This document shows, in pieces, positions 1 through 9,505 of a stretch of 43,666 nt of DNA. The position numbers and the translations under genes were made by a program. This DNA is from Treponema sp. Its GTDB lineage: Bacteria; Spirochaetota; Spirochaetia; Treponematales; Treponemataceae. The stretch lies in contig JAGCVK010000075.1 of the NCBI GenBank assembly GCA_017962415.1, positions 1 to 43,666 on the forward strand. Reading direction: 5' to 3'. Under the pieces are notes generated by a model, which worked only from the letters and a program-made list of their open reading frames with translations, searched no databases and was not told the DNA's origin. Every line of letters starts with the position of its first letter. The stretch's first letter is position 1.

Positions 1-633
1 GCAGTTCAGAAAGAAGCTGAGCGCTGTGGAATGTTCTATGTAAACAACCGCTGGCTTGGTGGTATGCTTACAAACTTCTCTACAATCAAAAAATCACTTC
101 AGCGCCTCAAGAAAATCGAAAAGATGGAAATTGACGGCACTTTTGAAAATCTTACAAAGAAAGAAGTAGCAGCTCTCCAGAAGGAAAAGGCTAAGCTCGA
201 AAAGAACCTTGGTGGTATCAAAGAAATGAAAGAACTCCCAGGAGCAATCTTCATTATCGATACACACAAAGAACAGCTTGCAGTTGCAGAAGCTCGCAGA
301 ATGGGTATTCCAATCATCGCTGTAGTTGATACAAACTGTAACCCAGAAGGAATCGACTACCCTATTCCTGGTAACGATGACGCTATTCGTGCTATTTCTT
401 TGTTCACTTCTATTATCGCTAACGCTGTAATTGAATCAGACAACGAAGCTGGACTTAAGATTCTTGAAAATCTTAACGACGAAGATGAAGTTCAGACTGA
501 CGCTTCTAACAAAGCTGAAGATGAAGAAATCGTTGACTACTCTAACTATCAGCCAACTGAGCAGAAAGAAGAAGATATCGAAGCTGACGAAAGAGACAGC
601 CTCGTTGATGAAGACAAGATTTATAAGGACTAA
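1..633 (+). CDS. rpsB: 30S ribosomal protein S2, 5'-truncated by window edge
   Basis: The reading frame is open from base 1 to the TAA at 631-633, so the N-terminus lies outside the window. The visible start reads [20 protein letters not shown], and [12 protein letters not shown] is a classic S2 motif; later [20 protein letters not shown] and the [21 protein letters not shown] block are also diagnostic of this family. S2 is a small-subunit protein that helps dock S1. The last 50 or so residues form an unusually acidic tail rich in Glu and Asp, a lineage-specific extension. tsf follows after 3 nt, the normal rpsB-tsf arrangement. Confidence 0.97.
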   Translation, partial: AVQKEAERCGMFYVNNRWLGGMLTNFSTIKKSLQRLKKIEKMEIDGTFENLTKKEVAALQKEKAKLEKNLGGIKEMKELPGAIFIIDTHKEQLAVAEARRMGIPIIAVVDTNCNPEGIDYPIPGNDDAIRAISLFTSIIANAVIESDNEAGLKILENLNDEDEVQTDASNKAEDEEIVDYSNYQPTEQKEEDIEADERDSLVDEDKIYKD

Positions 634-636
634 AAT

Positions 637-1470
637 ATGGCAATCACAGCAGCTGACGTAAAATTGCTCCGCGAAAAAACTGGGGCTGGTATGATGGAAT
701 GCAAGAAAGCCCTTACAGAATGTAACGGTGACATTGCAGAAGCAGAAAAATATCTTAAAGAAAAGGGACTTGCAGCTATGGCTAAACGTGCAGAACGTGC
801 CACAACTGAAGGACGCCTTTTTGTTCGCCAGAATGGTAATAAAATTGCTGTTGTTGAGCTTACATGTGAAACAGACTTCGTAGCTAACAACGCTGATTTT
901 ATTGCTGTTGGTGAAAAACTTTTGGACGTAACTTTTGAAAAGGGTTATACTAAAGTAGAAGCTGATCACGAAGCAATTCTTGAACCACTCAAGGTTTCTA
1001 TTCGTGAAAATATGAAAGTTGCAAAAGTAGAAGTAATTGAAGTTCCTGCTGATTCAGTTGGATCATTCTATGTACACTCAGACAAGAAAACTGGTGCTGT
1101 AGTTGTAGTTAAGGGTTCTACTGCTGATGCAGTTAAGACTTTTGCTTATGACTGCTGTCTCCACATTGCAGCTTTCACACCTTCTTACACATCAAAGAAA
1201 GATGTTCCTGAAACATACATTGCTGAACAGAAAGAAATCTTTAAGGCACAGATGGATCAGGACGAAAAAATGGCTGGTAAGCCTGAAAACGTTAAGGAAG
1301 GAATTCTTCAGGGTAAGATTAACAAGCACCTTGCAGAAATCTGTTTCGAAGACCAGATGTTCGTAAAGGACGACAAGAAAACTGTAACAGCTAAGCTTGC
1401 TGAAGTTGGAAAAGAAGCTGGAGCTACTTTGAGCTTTGCAACTGCTAAGTTGTTCGTTTTGGGCAAATAG
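637..1470 (+). CDS. tsf: Translation elongation factor Ts
   Basis: EF-Ts, 277 aa, the nucleotide exchange factor that recycles EF-Tu-GDP. The N-terminal UBA-like domain spans about residues 1-50 (LREKTGAGMMECKKAL), and the TDFV motif that contacts EF-Tu is at residues 79-82 within CETDFVANN. Length is typical of the compact family. The ATG lies 3 nt after the rpsB stop, and its AAGGA ribosome binding site lies in the last codons of rpsB, so the two are probably translationally coupled. Confidence 0.97.
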   Translation: MAITAADVKLLREKTGAGMMECKKALTECNGDIAEAEKYLKEKGLAAMAKRAERATTEGRLFVRQNGNKIAVVELTCETDFVANNADFIAVGEKLLDVTFEKGYTKVEADHEAILEPLKVSIRENMKVAKVEVIEVPADSVGSFYVHSDKKTGAVVVVKGSTADAVKTFAYDCCLHIAAFTPSYTSKKDVPETYIAEQKEIFKAQMDQDEKMAGKPENVKEGILQGKINKHLAEICFEDQMFVKDDKKTVTAKLAEVGKEAGATLSFATAKLFVLGK

Positions 1471-1498
1471 TTCGCATAATAATTTTATGTGACTTCGA

Positions 1499-1592
1499 TT
1501 TATGCCGTAAGCAGAAAACAGTTTAAATAACATCTGCACAAGCGTAGCGCGGAAGCCGTTATTTGAACTGATTTTCTGCTGAAAGGCATAAA
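1499..1592 (+). repeat. Long imperfect hairpin between tsf and frr
   Basis: The left arm at 1499-1531 (TTTATGCC, GCAGAAAA, AAATAAC blocks) pairs with the right arm at 1558-1592 (GTTATTT, TTTTCTGC, GGCATAAA blocks). The central 26 nt contain the small palindrome GCGTAGCGC. There is no T-run after the hairpin, so it is a poor intrinsic terminator. It could be a repeat insertion or an RNA processing site between the two co-oriented genes. Confidence 0.7.
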
Positions 1593-1626
1593 ACAATATT
1601 TTTATAAAAATAATTAGGAGAACGTA

Positions 1627-2169
1627 ATGGCAGATATCGAAGAAAGAATGGAAAAAACAATCGCTTCTTTGAAGGATTCGTTTAATACAATTAGAACTGG
1701 ACGCGCTAACGCCGCAATTTTTGATAAAGTTCGCGTAGATTATTATGGAACTAAATCGCCTTTGAATCAGGTTGCTACAATCGCAATTCCTGAAGCTCGT
1801 TCTGTCATCATCACTCCGTTTGATAAATCTCTTATTACTGAAATTGAAAAGGCAATTCAGGTTGCAGATCTTGGCTTGAATCCTTCTAACGACGGTAAAG
1901 TAATTCGTATTTCAATTCCAGCTCTTACAGCAGACCGTCGTAAAGAACTTGTAAAGCAGGCAAAAACAGTTGCAGAAAACTCAAGAACTGCAATTCGTAA
2001 TATCCGCCGTGACGGTAACGATGAGCTCAAAAAGCAGCAGAAAGACGGAACTCTCACAGAAGACGGACTTAAAACAGAAACAGACAAGCTCCAGAAGCTT
2101 ACAGATAAATACATCGAAGAAATCAACAAGATTTACGATGCAAAAGAAAAGGACATTTTGCAGAACTAA
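1627..2169 (+). CDS. frr: Ribosome recycling factor
   Basis: RRF, 180 aa (the family is usually about 185), which splits post-termination ribosomes together with EF-G. The N-terminus MADIEERMEKTIASLKDSF and the core RTGRANAAIFDKVRVDYYG are characteristic, as is the two-domain plan with a long three-helix bundle. The start has a good AGGAG site 5 nt upstream of ATG. The stop codon overlaps the uppS start by one base (TAATG). Confidence 0.97.
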   Translation: MADIEERMEKTIASLKDSFNTIRTGRANAAIFDKVRVDYYGTKSPLNQVATIAIPEARSVIITPFDKSLITEIEKAIQVADLGLNPSNDGKVIRISIPALTADRRKELVKQAKTVAENSRTAIRNIRRDGNDELKKQQKDGTLTEDGLKTETDKLQKLTDKYIEEINKIYDAKEKDILQN

Positions 2170-2894
2170 TGGCTGTTGATAAGAACGCCCTTCCGCTGCA
2201 CGTTGCTATAACAATGGACGGCAACGGAAGATGGGCACAAGCAAGAAAACTACCGCGCACGTCAGGCCACGACGAAGGACTTCATGTTGCAAAGCGAATT
2301 GTAAAAGCTGCACGCGACATCGGCATTAAATATTTAACGCTTTATGTTTTTTCAACAGAAAACTGGAAGCGAGCCGAACAGGAAGTTGGCTTTTTAATGA
2401 ACCTGATTCATTCACATCTTTGTGCGGAGTTGGATTTTTATAGAGAAAACGGAATCCGAGTAAGACATATTGGAAATTTCGATGCACTTCCCCGCCAGAT
2501 TCAAAATGATATTCAGCAGGCTGTAAACGATACTGCTAATTTTGAAACAATGACTGTAAATCTTGCAATTAATTATGGTGGCCGAGATGAAATTTTACGC
2601 GGTGTCAAAAAAATCATAAATAACAAAATTGACTCAAACGAAATCAGCGAAGAGCTATTTTCAGAATATCTGGATATGCCAGGAATTCCAGACGTAGATG
2701 TTCTTATTAGAACAGGAGGAGAACAGCGTCTGAGTAATTATCTTTTGTGGCATGTTGCTTATGCTGAACAGATATACACTGATACACTTTGGCCGGATTA
2801 TTCAAATGAGGAATTTTATTCTCATATAGAAGCCTTTCAACACAGAAACAGACGTTTTGGTGCTGAAAAACCCGCCGAAAAAAAAGGAAAATAA
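2169..2894 (+). CDS. uppS: Isoprenyl transferase (undecaprenyl diphosphate synthase)
   Basis: A cis-prenyltransferase of 241 aa that condenses isopentenyl diphosphate into the C55 lipid carrier for peptidoglycan and other envelope polymers. The catalytic region MDGNGRWAQARKLPR carries the metal-binding Asp17, and the C-terminal signature LIRTGGEQRLSNYLLW is present. The usual Trp-Gln after LLW is Trp-His here, a small deviation. It starts inside the frr stop codon and precedes cdsA, the common bacterial order. Confidence 0.96.
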   Translation: MAVDKNALPLHVAITMDGNGRWAQARKLPRTSGHDEGLHVAKRIVKAARDIGIKYLTLYVFSTENWKRAEQEVGFLMNLIHSHLCAELDFYRENGIRVRHIGNFDALPRQIQNDIQQAVNDTANFETMTVNLAINYGGRDEILRGVKKIINNKIDSNEISEELFSEYLDMPGIPDVDVLIRTGGEQRLSNYLLWHVAYAEQIYTDTLWPDYSNEEFYSHIEAFQHRNRRFGAEKPAEKKGK

Positions 2895-2898
2895 AACT

Positions 2899-3732
2899 AT
2901 GAACAAGGTTGCAAAAAGACTTCTTACATTTTTTATAGGTATTCCATTAGTTTTGATAATTGTATTTTGCGATTATCTTAATCATTTACCGCTACAAATT
3001 GTACTTGGAGTTTTTGCAGTACTTGGAGCTAATGAATTTCATAATATGGCTTCAAAAAATCATCGGTTATTCTGTAAAGAAATTATTTTAATTGCAACAG
3101 CACTTTTACCTTTAGGCTGTTATATTTTTATTCTTCTAAATCTTTCTTTGGATATTACACCTTGGCTTTACATTTCGATTGCTATTCTTTTAATGGGAAT
3201 TGAATGTTTTACTGCAAAAACTTTTGAAAAATCACTTGAAAAAATTGCGTACAGCCTTTTGGCAATTTTTTATTGCGGATTTTTGATTACTTTTATTTCA
3301 CGAATGACTTTACTTCAAAATTCAAAATATATAATCAGTTTATTTTTGATTTATGTATTTATGTGCGATTCATGCGCATGGTTTTTTGGAATTCTTTTTG
3401 GAAAGTCAACCAGAGGTTTTGTTGCCGCAAGTCCAAACAAAAGTCTTGTAGGTTTTATTGGTGGAATTATCGGTTCTGTTGCATTTGGCATTTTATTTAA
3501 GATTCTTTACCCGGAAGTTTTTACAATCAGCTATTTGAATCTTTCAATTCTTGGCTGTATTACTTCAATTTCGGCAATAATCGGAGATTTAATTGAATCA
3601 GTTTTCAAACGTTCATGCGATATAAAAGACAGCGGAAAACTTATTCCGGGTCGCGGTGGTGTTCTTGATTCTATTGATTCAGTTATAATTGCAGCTCCAA
3701 TTTTCTATATAGGATATAATTTCTTATTTTAA
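2899..3732 (+). CDS. cdsA: Phosphatidate cytidylyltransferase
   Basis: CDP-diglyceride synthase, 277 aa from the chosen start, an integral membrane enzyme that turns phosphatidate and CTP into CDP-diacylglycerol for phospholipid synthesis. Several hydrophobic segments are visible. The C-terminal family signature is clear (KRSCDIKDSGKLIPGRGGVL, then DSIDS). An in-frame ATG at 2857 lies inside uppS; the ATG at 2899 is preferred because AAGGAAAA precedes it at good spacing and it begins MNKVAKRLLTFFIG, like other members. Confidence 0.94.
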   Translation: MNKVAKRLLTFFIGIPLVLIIVFCDYLNHLPLQIVLGVFAVLGANEFHNMASKNHRLFCKEIILIATALLPLGCYIFILLNLSLDITPWLYISIAILLMGIECFTAKTFEKSLEKIAYSLLAIFYCGFLITFISRMTLLQNSKYIISLFLIYVFMCDSCAWFFGILFGKSTRGFVAASPNKSLVGFIGGIIGSVAFGILFKILYPEVFTISYLNLSILGCITSISAIIGDLIESVFKRSCDIKDSGKLIPGRGGVLDSIDSVIIAAPIFYIGYNFLF

Positions 3733-3740
3733 TAAAAACT

Positions 3741-3801
3741 GTCATCCCGAACTAGTTTTCGGGATCTATAAAATAAGCCCCCGAAAACTATTCGGAGTGA
3801 C
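3741..3801. repeat. Palindromic repeat between cdsA and dxr
   Basis: The left arm GTCATCCCGAACTAGTTTTC at 3741-3760 continues to 3762 and is the near reverse complement of 3781-3801, which ends TTCGGAGTGAC. Two short inner CCGAA/TTCGG hairpins are possible. This belongs to the dispersed palindrome class also seen at 39477-39528 and, in frame, inside carA at 41621-41670. The right arm supplies the only purine-rich stretch (GGAGTGACGTGAG) before the dxr ATG at 3813. Confidence 0.8.
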
Positions 3802-3812
3802 GTGAGTTTAAT

Positions 3813-4901
3813 ATGAAAAGAGTTCTTGTTCTTGGCTGTACAGGTTCTATTGGAACTAGTACGCTCGACATAATAAACAATATGAGTTCTGAGTTTTGCG
3901 TTTGCGGACTTCAGGCTCATTCTAATCAGCAAAAATTAAATGATTTTGGCAAAAAATATAATTGCCCTACACTTCTTTCTAGCGTTGATAATTCTGAAAA
4001 CGCTTTTCAAAAACTTATAGATGAATCAAAACCTGATATTGTTGTAAACGGAATTGCAGGAGCTGCCGGTCTTGTTCCTTCTAAAGTTGTTTTGGAAAAC
4101 GGGATTGACCTTGCTCTTGCAAACAAAGAAACAATTGTAATGGCTGGCCCGTTAATCAAAGAGCTTGCAAAGAAAACTGGCGCAAAACTTTTGCCAGTTG
4201 ATTCTGAACATTCTGCAATTTTTAATTTAACTGAAAGAATCGGTAAGAAAAATATTTCTAAAATTGTGATTACGGCAAGCGGCGGCCCTTTTAGAAATTA
4301 TACAAAAGAACAGCTTGAAAATGTAACTTTGGAACAGGCGCTTAAACACCCTACCTGGAATATGGGGAAAAAAATCACAATAGATTCATCAACTCTTGCA
4401 AATAAAGGGCTTGAAGTAATTGAAGCGGCCTTTTTATTTGATGTAAATGAAAATCAGATTGATGTTGTTGTTCATCCGCAAAGTTTGATTCATTCGCTTG
4501 TTCGCACAAATGACGGCGAACTTTATGCTCAGATTTCTGAGCCAGATATGAAACACCCGATTTTATGTGCCTTAAACTGGCCGGAAAACAAAACTTGTTA
4601 TTTAAAACCTTTCGAGCTTTTTGATCACGAAATGACATTCTTTAAACCTAGATTTGATGATTTTCCGCTTCTTTCCTATGCCTTTGAATGCGTAAAAAAA
4701 AGAGCCTGCTACCCTATTGCCTTTAATGCCGCAAATGAAGTTGCAGTTCACGCTTTTATTGAAGGAAAAATCAAGTATCCACAGATTGCAAAAATTGTGC
4801 GTTCTGTGCTTGATTCAAACTGGAGCAAACCACTAGATTCATTTGAAACAGTTTTTGAAGCTGATTTACAAGCTCGAAAACTTGCAGCGGAGTTGTTATG
4901 A
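3813..4901 (+). CDS. dxr: 1-deoxy-D-xylulose 5-phosphate reductoisomerase
   Basis: DXR, 362 aa, the NADPH-dependent second step of the MEP route to isopentenyl diphosphate, which feeds UppS encoded upstream. The dinucleotide-binding motif GCTGSIGTSTLDII is at the N-terminus. ALANKETIVMAG, LPVDSEHSAIFN (metal-binding Asp and Glu), TASGGPFRNY and TWNMGKKITIDSSTLANKGL are all present. The ribosome binding site is weak and lies in the preceding palindrome. The rseP ATG overlaps its stop codon by 4 nt. Confidence 0.97.
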   Translation: MKRVLVLGCTGSIGTSTLDIINNMSSEFCVCGLQAHSNQQKLNDFGKKYNCPTLLSSVDNSENAFQKLIDESKPDIVVNGIAGAAGLVPSKVVLENGIDLALANKETIVMAGPLIKELAKKTGAKLLPVDSEHSAIFNLTERIGKKNISKIVITASGGPFRNYTKEQLENVTLEQALKHPTWNMGKKITIDSSTLANKGLEVIEAAFLFDVNENQIDVVVHPQSLIHSLVRTNDGELYAQISEPDMKHPILCALNWPENKTCYLKPFELFDHEMTFFKPRFDDFPLLSYAFECVKKRACYPIAFNAANEVAVHAFIEGKIKYPQIAKIVRSVLDSNWSKPLDSFETVFEADLQARKLAAELL

Positions 4902-6007
4902 AATGGCTTTACGGACTTTTGTGCCTGATTTTTTTAATTATATTTCACGAATTTGGACACTTTATTGCAGCAAAACTTTTTGGCGTAAAAGTTGAAAGTT
5001 TTTCTGTTGGTTTTGGCCCGATTCTTTTTCACAAAAAAATAAAAGGAACTGATTATCGGCTTTCTTTGATTCCACTTGGCGGCTATTGCGGAATGAAAGG
5101 CGAAAAAGATTTTCAAAAAGCAATTGAAGAAAAATTGCCTTCGATTTCGGCAGAACCAGATTCGCTTTATGGAGTTCACCCGTTTAAGCGAGCTCTTATT
5201 GGATTTGCTGGCCCGTTTTTTAATTTTATTTTTGCAATTATTGCTTTTTCTTTGATTAATGGAATTGGCTATTCTTATAAAACTTATTCAAATCAGATTC
5301 TTATAAATGATGAAGTAACTTCAACTGTTGCAAAAGATGCCGGTCTTCTTTCAGGCGATAAAATCATCAAAATTAATAATAAAAATACTTATGATTTTTT
5401 TGATTTGCAGGAAGAAATTGCAGTTAGGCCAGATGAAGATATAAAACTTACAATTGACCGTAACGGACAGATTCTTGAATTTGTTATACATACAGAGCTT
5501 GAAAAATCAACTGGAAGTGGAAAAATTGGAATTGCTGCTGATACATCAATTATTTTGACAAAAGATTCGCCAAAATACGGCTTTTTTGGTGCAATTGGAC
5601 ACGGATTTTTAGATGCGATTAACAATATAAAAATCACTTTAAAAAGCATTAAAATACTTTTTAAAGGTGTAAATCTGAATACTGCAGTTTCAGGTCCTGC
5701 TCGCGTTACAGAAATGCTTGGTGCAACTGTGCAGGAAGGTTTTTCAGCAGGTTTTAAAACTGGGATTATAAGTTTATTCAGTTTTTTGGGACTAATTAGC
5801 GTTTCCCTTTTTATGATGAATCTGCTTCCAATTCCGGTTTTGGACGGTGGTTTAATTCTTATTGCTTTAATCGAAATTATCATAAGGCGAAGAATAAATC
5901 CGCGAGTTCAATATTATGTTCAGTATATTGGCTTGGCATTTATTGCTATTATATTTATTATTGCAATTAAAGGTGATATATCATTTTTTATAAACAGGGG
6001 TAAATAA
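4898..6007 (+). CDS. rseP: Site-2 intramembrane zinc metalloprotease RseP
   Basis: A membrane protease of 369 aa that cleaves substrates within the bilayer, such as anti-sigma factors and signal peptides. The zinc-binding HEFGH is at residues 17-21 in the first membrane helix, a single PDZ domain lies around residues 120-205, and NLLPIPVLDGG near residue 314 gives the third zinc ligand. The start overlaps dxr by 4 nt (ATGA), so the genes are coupled. The next gene begins on its stop codon. Confidence 0.95.
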   Translation: MKWLYGLLCLIFLIIFHEFGHFIAAKLFGVKVESFSVGFGPILFHKKIKGTDYRLSLIPLGGYCGMKGEKDFQKAIEEKLPSISAEPDSLYGVHPFKRALIGFAGPFFNFIFAIIAFSLINGIGYSYKTYSNQILINDEVTSTVAKDAGLLSGDKIIKINNKNTYDFFDLQEEIAVRPDEDIKLTIDRNGQILEFVIHTELEKSTGSGKIGIAADTSIILTKDSPKYGFFGAIGHGFLDAINNIKITLKSIKILFKGVNLNTAVSGPARVTEMLGATVQEGFSAGFKTGIISLFSFLGLISVSLFMMNLLPIPVLDGGLILIALIEIIIRRRINPRVQYYVQYIGLAFIAIIFIIAIKGDISFFINRGK

Positions 6008-7914
6008 TGAAAAAGATTTTGATTTTTGCAGCTTGCTTGTTTTTTGTTTTTTCTATTAATGCTCAGTCGCATATTTCTACGCAGTCGCATCAGGCGCAGG
6101 TTACGCAAATTGCCCCACTTTCTGCACGAGGAACTGACGGCTCATACTTTAGTGCTTCGGACGACGGTTTTGTAATTAAATGGACTTTTGATGATCAAGG
6201 TGAGCATTATCAGTTTTCTGATGTTGCAATTAAGTTGCTTGCGGTTTCGCCAAACGGAAATGAAATTGCAATTTATGAAACTGACGGTGGTTCAATTAAT
6301 AGAATTACAGTTTGGGACTGGAAGACTCTTTCGAGAAAATATCTTAAAAAGTTTTCTGATTCAATAACTTCGCTCGCATATTCTGCTAACGGAACTTATC
6401 TTATGGTTGGAACGGCAACTGTTGACGGTGCTGTTTTTATTCGTACTTCTGGCTGGCAGGTTGTAGATAAAATCAAAGATAATACTGGAATTGTAAATTA
6501 TTGCCACACAAGTAAAACTGAGAAAACCTGCGTATTCTATTCGCCTTCGGGAAATCTTTCTTTTTATAATTTTGCAACTGGAAAACTAAAGCAGAAATTT
6601 CAAATCGAAAAAAGCCTTACACAAACTGTAATGTATAACGAAAATCAATATTTTGCCGGTGTTCGTGATAATACAATTTATATTACAGCTTCGGGAAAAA
6701 CAATTGCTTCGGTTTCAGCTAATAATCCGATTATTCTTTCAACTGATGCTGATTATAATCTTTATTATCTTGAAAATGACGGAAGAAGTAATTATGAAAT
6801 CAAAATGCTTGAAAGCAAAGAAGGAAATGCTGTTTCAAATCCAAGAATTGTAAAGGCTATAAAAGGGCCGCGCGGTTCTGCAATAATCACTACTGCAATA
6901 AAAGATGCAACAAATGTTTATTTTGGCGGTAAAAACGGTTCAATTTACAAAACTGAAGCAGAAGCAACAATTAACACAACTACTCTTTCTGAACTTACCG
7001 AAAATACTTATTCAAAAATTTACGGAATGTCTCCAGCAGAAACTGATTTTTACTTTCTTACAACAAATGCAATTTACAGTTCTTCTTATGATACTGGCGT
7101 TATTAATAAACTTTCTGCAACAAATGGAGAAAGCCAAATCATTTCTTATAAAGATAATTCTGTGATTTTATGGAGCGTTTCGGAAAAAACTCCGGTTGTT
7201 TTAGTTGATTTGGAACGCAAAACTACAAAGACTTTGTTTACTCCAAAAAATAACGTTCAAAAAGTTCGCCTTTTTACAATAGACGGAAAAGATTATATTA
7301 TTGAAATTGAAAGCAATACAATTGTAAATCTTTATGATTTTTCTACAGGTAAGTTCTCAGAAATTTATTCTGGAACCGGTGTTCAAGACGCTGTGTTTAT
7401 GAATAATAATCTGGTTTATATTGCAAAAACTGCAGCAACAAATCCTAAAACTCCCCTTCTTACTGTAAATCCGCAGACTATGGAAACTGTTCCTCTTAGC
7501 ATAAAAGGTAATGTTACTTATGCTCTAAGTACCGACGGAAAAACAATTTACGGTTTGAATATTATTTCTGATGATACTGGCCGAAACACTTATGTTTTTT
7601 CTTATAACATTTATACAAAGCAGATGACAAATATTTTGAAATTTGCAGATGAAGATCCTGAAGCATTTACTTATCTTTATGGACAAAATCTTTTTACAAA
7701 TATTGGTCGTAACAAAGTTCATTGTTATAATCTTTCTACTAAAAAGAGATTTACTTATAATCGTTCGGCTTCAATTCCAGAAAGTATTTGTTTTAACGCA
7801 AAGCGTGCTGTTATTTTGAATTCTAACGGAAGTATTTCATGGTGCGGCACAAATGATTCAAAGCTTCTTGCAGACTGGTATCTTACAAAAGATGATCAAT
7901 GGTATGAGTTCTAA
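6007..7914 (+). CDS. Secreted WD40-like beta-propeller protein
   Basis: A 635-aa protein with a clear signal peptide (MKKILIFAACLFFVFSINAQ). The mature part is built of repeated short beta-strand blocks of the WD40 type, for example SASDDGFVIKWTF near residue 50 and ITVWDWKTLSRKYL near residue 105, then many less exact blades. It is probably a periplasmic scaffold or binding protein; no catalytic motif is seen and no specific function can be assigned. The ATG overlaps the rseP stop codon, so it is translated from the same transcript. Confidence 0.8.
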   Translation: MKKILIFAACLFFVFSINAQSHISTQSHQAQVTQIAPLSARGTDGSYFSASDDGFVIKWTFDDQGEHYQFSDVAIKLLAVSPNGNEIAIYETDGGSINRITVWDWKTLSRKYLKKFSDSITSLAYSANGTYLMVGTATVDGAVFIRTSGWQVVDKIKDNTGIVNYCHTSKTEKTCVFYSPSGNLSFYNFATGKLKQKFQIEKSLTQTVMYNENQYFAGVRDNTIYITASGKTIASVSANNPIILSTDADYNLYYLENDGRSNYEIKMLESKEGNAVSNPRIVKAIKGPRGSAIITTAIKDATNVYFGGKNGSIYKTEAEATINTTTLSELTENTYSKIYGMSPAETDFYFLTTNAIYSSSYDTGVINKLSATNGESQIISYKDNSVILWSVSEKTPVVLVDLERKTTKTLFTPKNNVQKVRLFTIDGKDYIIEIESNTIVNLYDFSTGKFSEIYSGTGVQDAVFMNNNLVYIAKTAATNPKTPLLTVNPQTMETVPLSIKGNVTYALSTDGKTIYGLNIISDDTGRNTYVFSYNIYTKQMTNILKFADEDPEAFTYLYGQNLFTNIGRNKVHCYNLSTKKRFTYNRSASIPESICFNAKRAVILNSNGSISWCGTNDSKLLADWYLTKDDQWYEF

Positions 7915-7975
7915 TAAAAACTGCAGGTCACAGCGACAGAAAAAATAGCTGCGAACCAAAAATAAAAATGCGCCA

Positions 7976-8011
7976 ATCAAAAAAAATGCCGTAAACGGCA
8001 TTTTTTTTGAT
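7976..8011. terminator. Bidirectional intrinsic terminator
   Basis: A perfect 16-bp stem (arms 7976-7991 and 7996-8011, loop TAAA) with T-runs on both strands. It separates the convergent beta-propeller gene and glgA and touches the glgA stop codon. Confidence 0.92.
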
Positions 8012-9501
8012 TATTTCCAATCCGCAGTATTTATACCACAACCGCGCCAAAGCGCATCAGAATAAATTCCTACATAATTTTGCGCACTTGTATCCCAGCT
8101 GAAGTTCTTTTTCATACCACGAACTTGCATTTTTTTGATGTGTTCTTTTTTGTTATAATAAGCGTAAATTGCCCAACCTACAGTATCATAAACTGCACCA
8201 GGAGTAAGTGAATCAAACAAAAAGCCGGTTCCGTCTCCCGAAAATTCATTGTACTGTTCTACCGTATCTGCAAGACCGCCTGTACGGCGAACAATAGGCA
8301 AAGTTCCATAAAGCATTGAATACATTTGATTTAAACCGCATGGCTCGTAACGAGACGGCATTAAGAAAAAGTCTGAGCCCGCTTCAATAAGGTGGCTTAG
8401 GCCTTCGTCATAACCAATGTAGGCTTTTAAGTTTGGCAGTTTTGCCTGTAAAGCACAGATTTCGTCTTCGCACCATTTTTCACCGCTGCCAAGAATTGCA
8501 AATTGTACTTCCATATTAGAGCACATTGCGTAAATGCTTCCGTAAGTTGGAGCAAACACTTCTGCAATTCCTTTTTGGTCTGCAAGGCGGGTTACAATTC
8601 CGATAAGCGGAACATCTTTTCTAACAGGAAGCCCCATTTTCTTTTGAAGAGCTTCCTTACATTTAGCTTTTCCGCTTAAATCTGAATGGCTGAAATTTGC
8701 AGGCAAAAGTTTATCAGTTTTTGGATTCCAGGTTTCAAGGTCGCAGCCATTTAAAACTCCGCGAACAACATCAGAGCGAACTCTAAGCAAGCCGTCTAAT
8801 CCAAAACCACCTTCTACAGTCTGCATTTCATGCGCATAAGTTGGAGAAACAGTTGTAATCATATCTGCACAAGAAATTCCAGCTTGCAAAAGATTTATAC
8901 TTCCATTTCTTTCAAATCCGGCTCCGTAATAAAGATTCCAGTCTACACCAAGTGCTGGGAAAGAATCTTTAGGATACCAGCCCTGATATCCTAAATTATG
9001 AATAGTTAAAACTGAAGCTGTATGTGCAAAATAACCGTTTCTGCAAACATTTTTTAGCAATACCGGAACAAGGCAGCAAAACCAGTCGTGTGCATGCATA
9101 ATGTCCGGGTACCAGCCAAGAAGACGGCAAAGTTGAAAAGCTCCGTGACACAAAACTGCCGAGCGATACGGATTATCATGAAAATCAGGTTCAAATTTAG
9201 TGCCGTAAATACCGTCGCGGCCAAAACATTGTTCGTGGTCAATAAAATAAACCGGAACATCTGTTTTTGGAAGCGGAGCTTCATAAACTTTTACCCAGGT
9301 TTCTGTTGTTCCTGCGGCAACTGCAAGAGGCGCTTCTATTGCTTTAAGTTTGCGTCTGTCGATTTTATAATAACGAGGCATTACAATTCTAACATCGTGC
9401 CCCTGTTTTCTAAGATTGATTGCAAGAGCGGAAACTGCATCTGCAAGCCCGCCGGTTTTTGCAAAAGGAACTGTCTCAGAAGTTACCATCAGGATTTTCA
9501 T
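8011..9501 (-). CDS. glgA: Glycogen synthase, ADP-glucose type (GT5)
   Basis: A 496-aa glycosyltransferase that elongates alpha-1,4-glucan from ADP-glucose. The N-terminal MKILMVTSETVPFAKTGGLA carries the KTGGL substrate-binding motif (Lys15). The C-terminal domain has MPSRYEPCGLNQMYSM followed by RRTGGLADTV, the conserved GT5 region. Its GAGGAGG ribosome binding site lies in the last codons of the upstream aminotransferase, whose stop is only 4 nt away, so the pair form an operon driven from the promoter near 10710. Confidence 0.96.
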   Translation of the reverse strand: MKILMVTSETVPFAKTGGLADAVSALAINLRKQGHDVRIVMPRYYKIDRRKLKAIEAPLAVAAGTTETWVKVYEAPLPKTDVPVYFIDHEQCFGRDGIYGTKFEPDFHDNPYRSAVLCHGAFQLCRLLGWYPDIMHAHDWFCCLVPVLLKNVCRNGYFAHTASVLTIHNLGYQGWYPKDSFPALGVDWNLYYGAGFERNGSINLLQAGISCADMITTVSPTYAHEMQTVEGGFGLDGLLRVRSDVVRGVLNGCDLETWNPKTDKLLPANFSHSDLSGKAKCKEALQKKMGLPVRKDVPLIGIVTRLADQKGIAEVFAPTYGSIYAMCSNMEVQFAILGSGEKWCEDEICALQAKLPNLKAYIGYDEGLSHLIEAGSDFFLMPSRYEPCGLNQMYSMLYGTLPIVRRTGGLADTVEQYNEFSGDGTGFLFDSLTPGAVYDTVGWAIYAYYNKKEHIKKMQVRGMKKNFSWDTSAQNYVGIYSDALWRGCGINTADWK

Positions 9502-9505
9502 AAAC

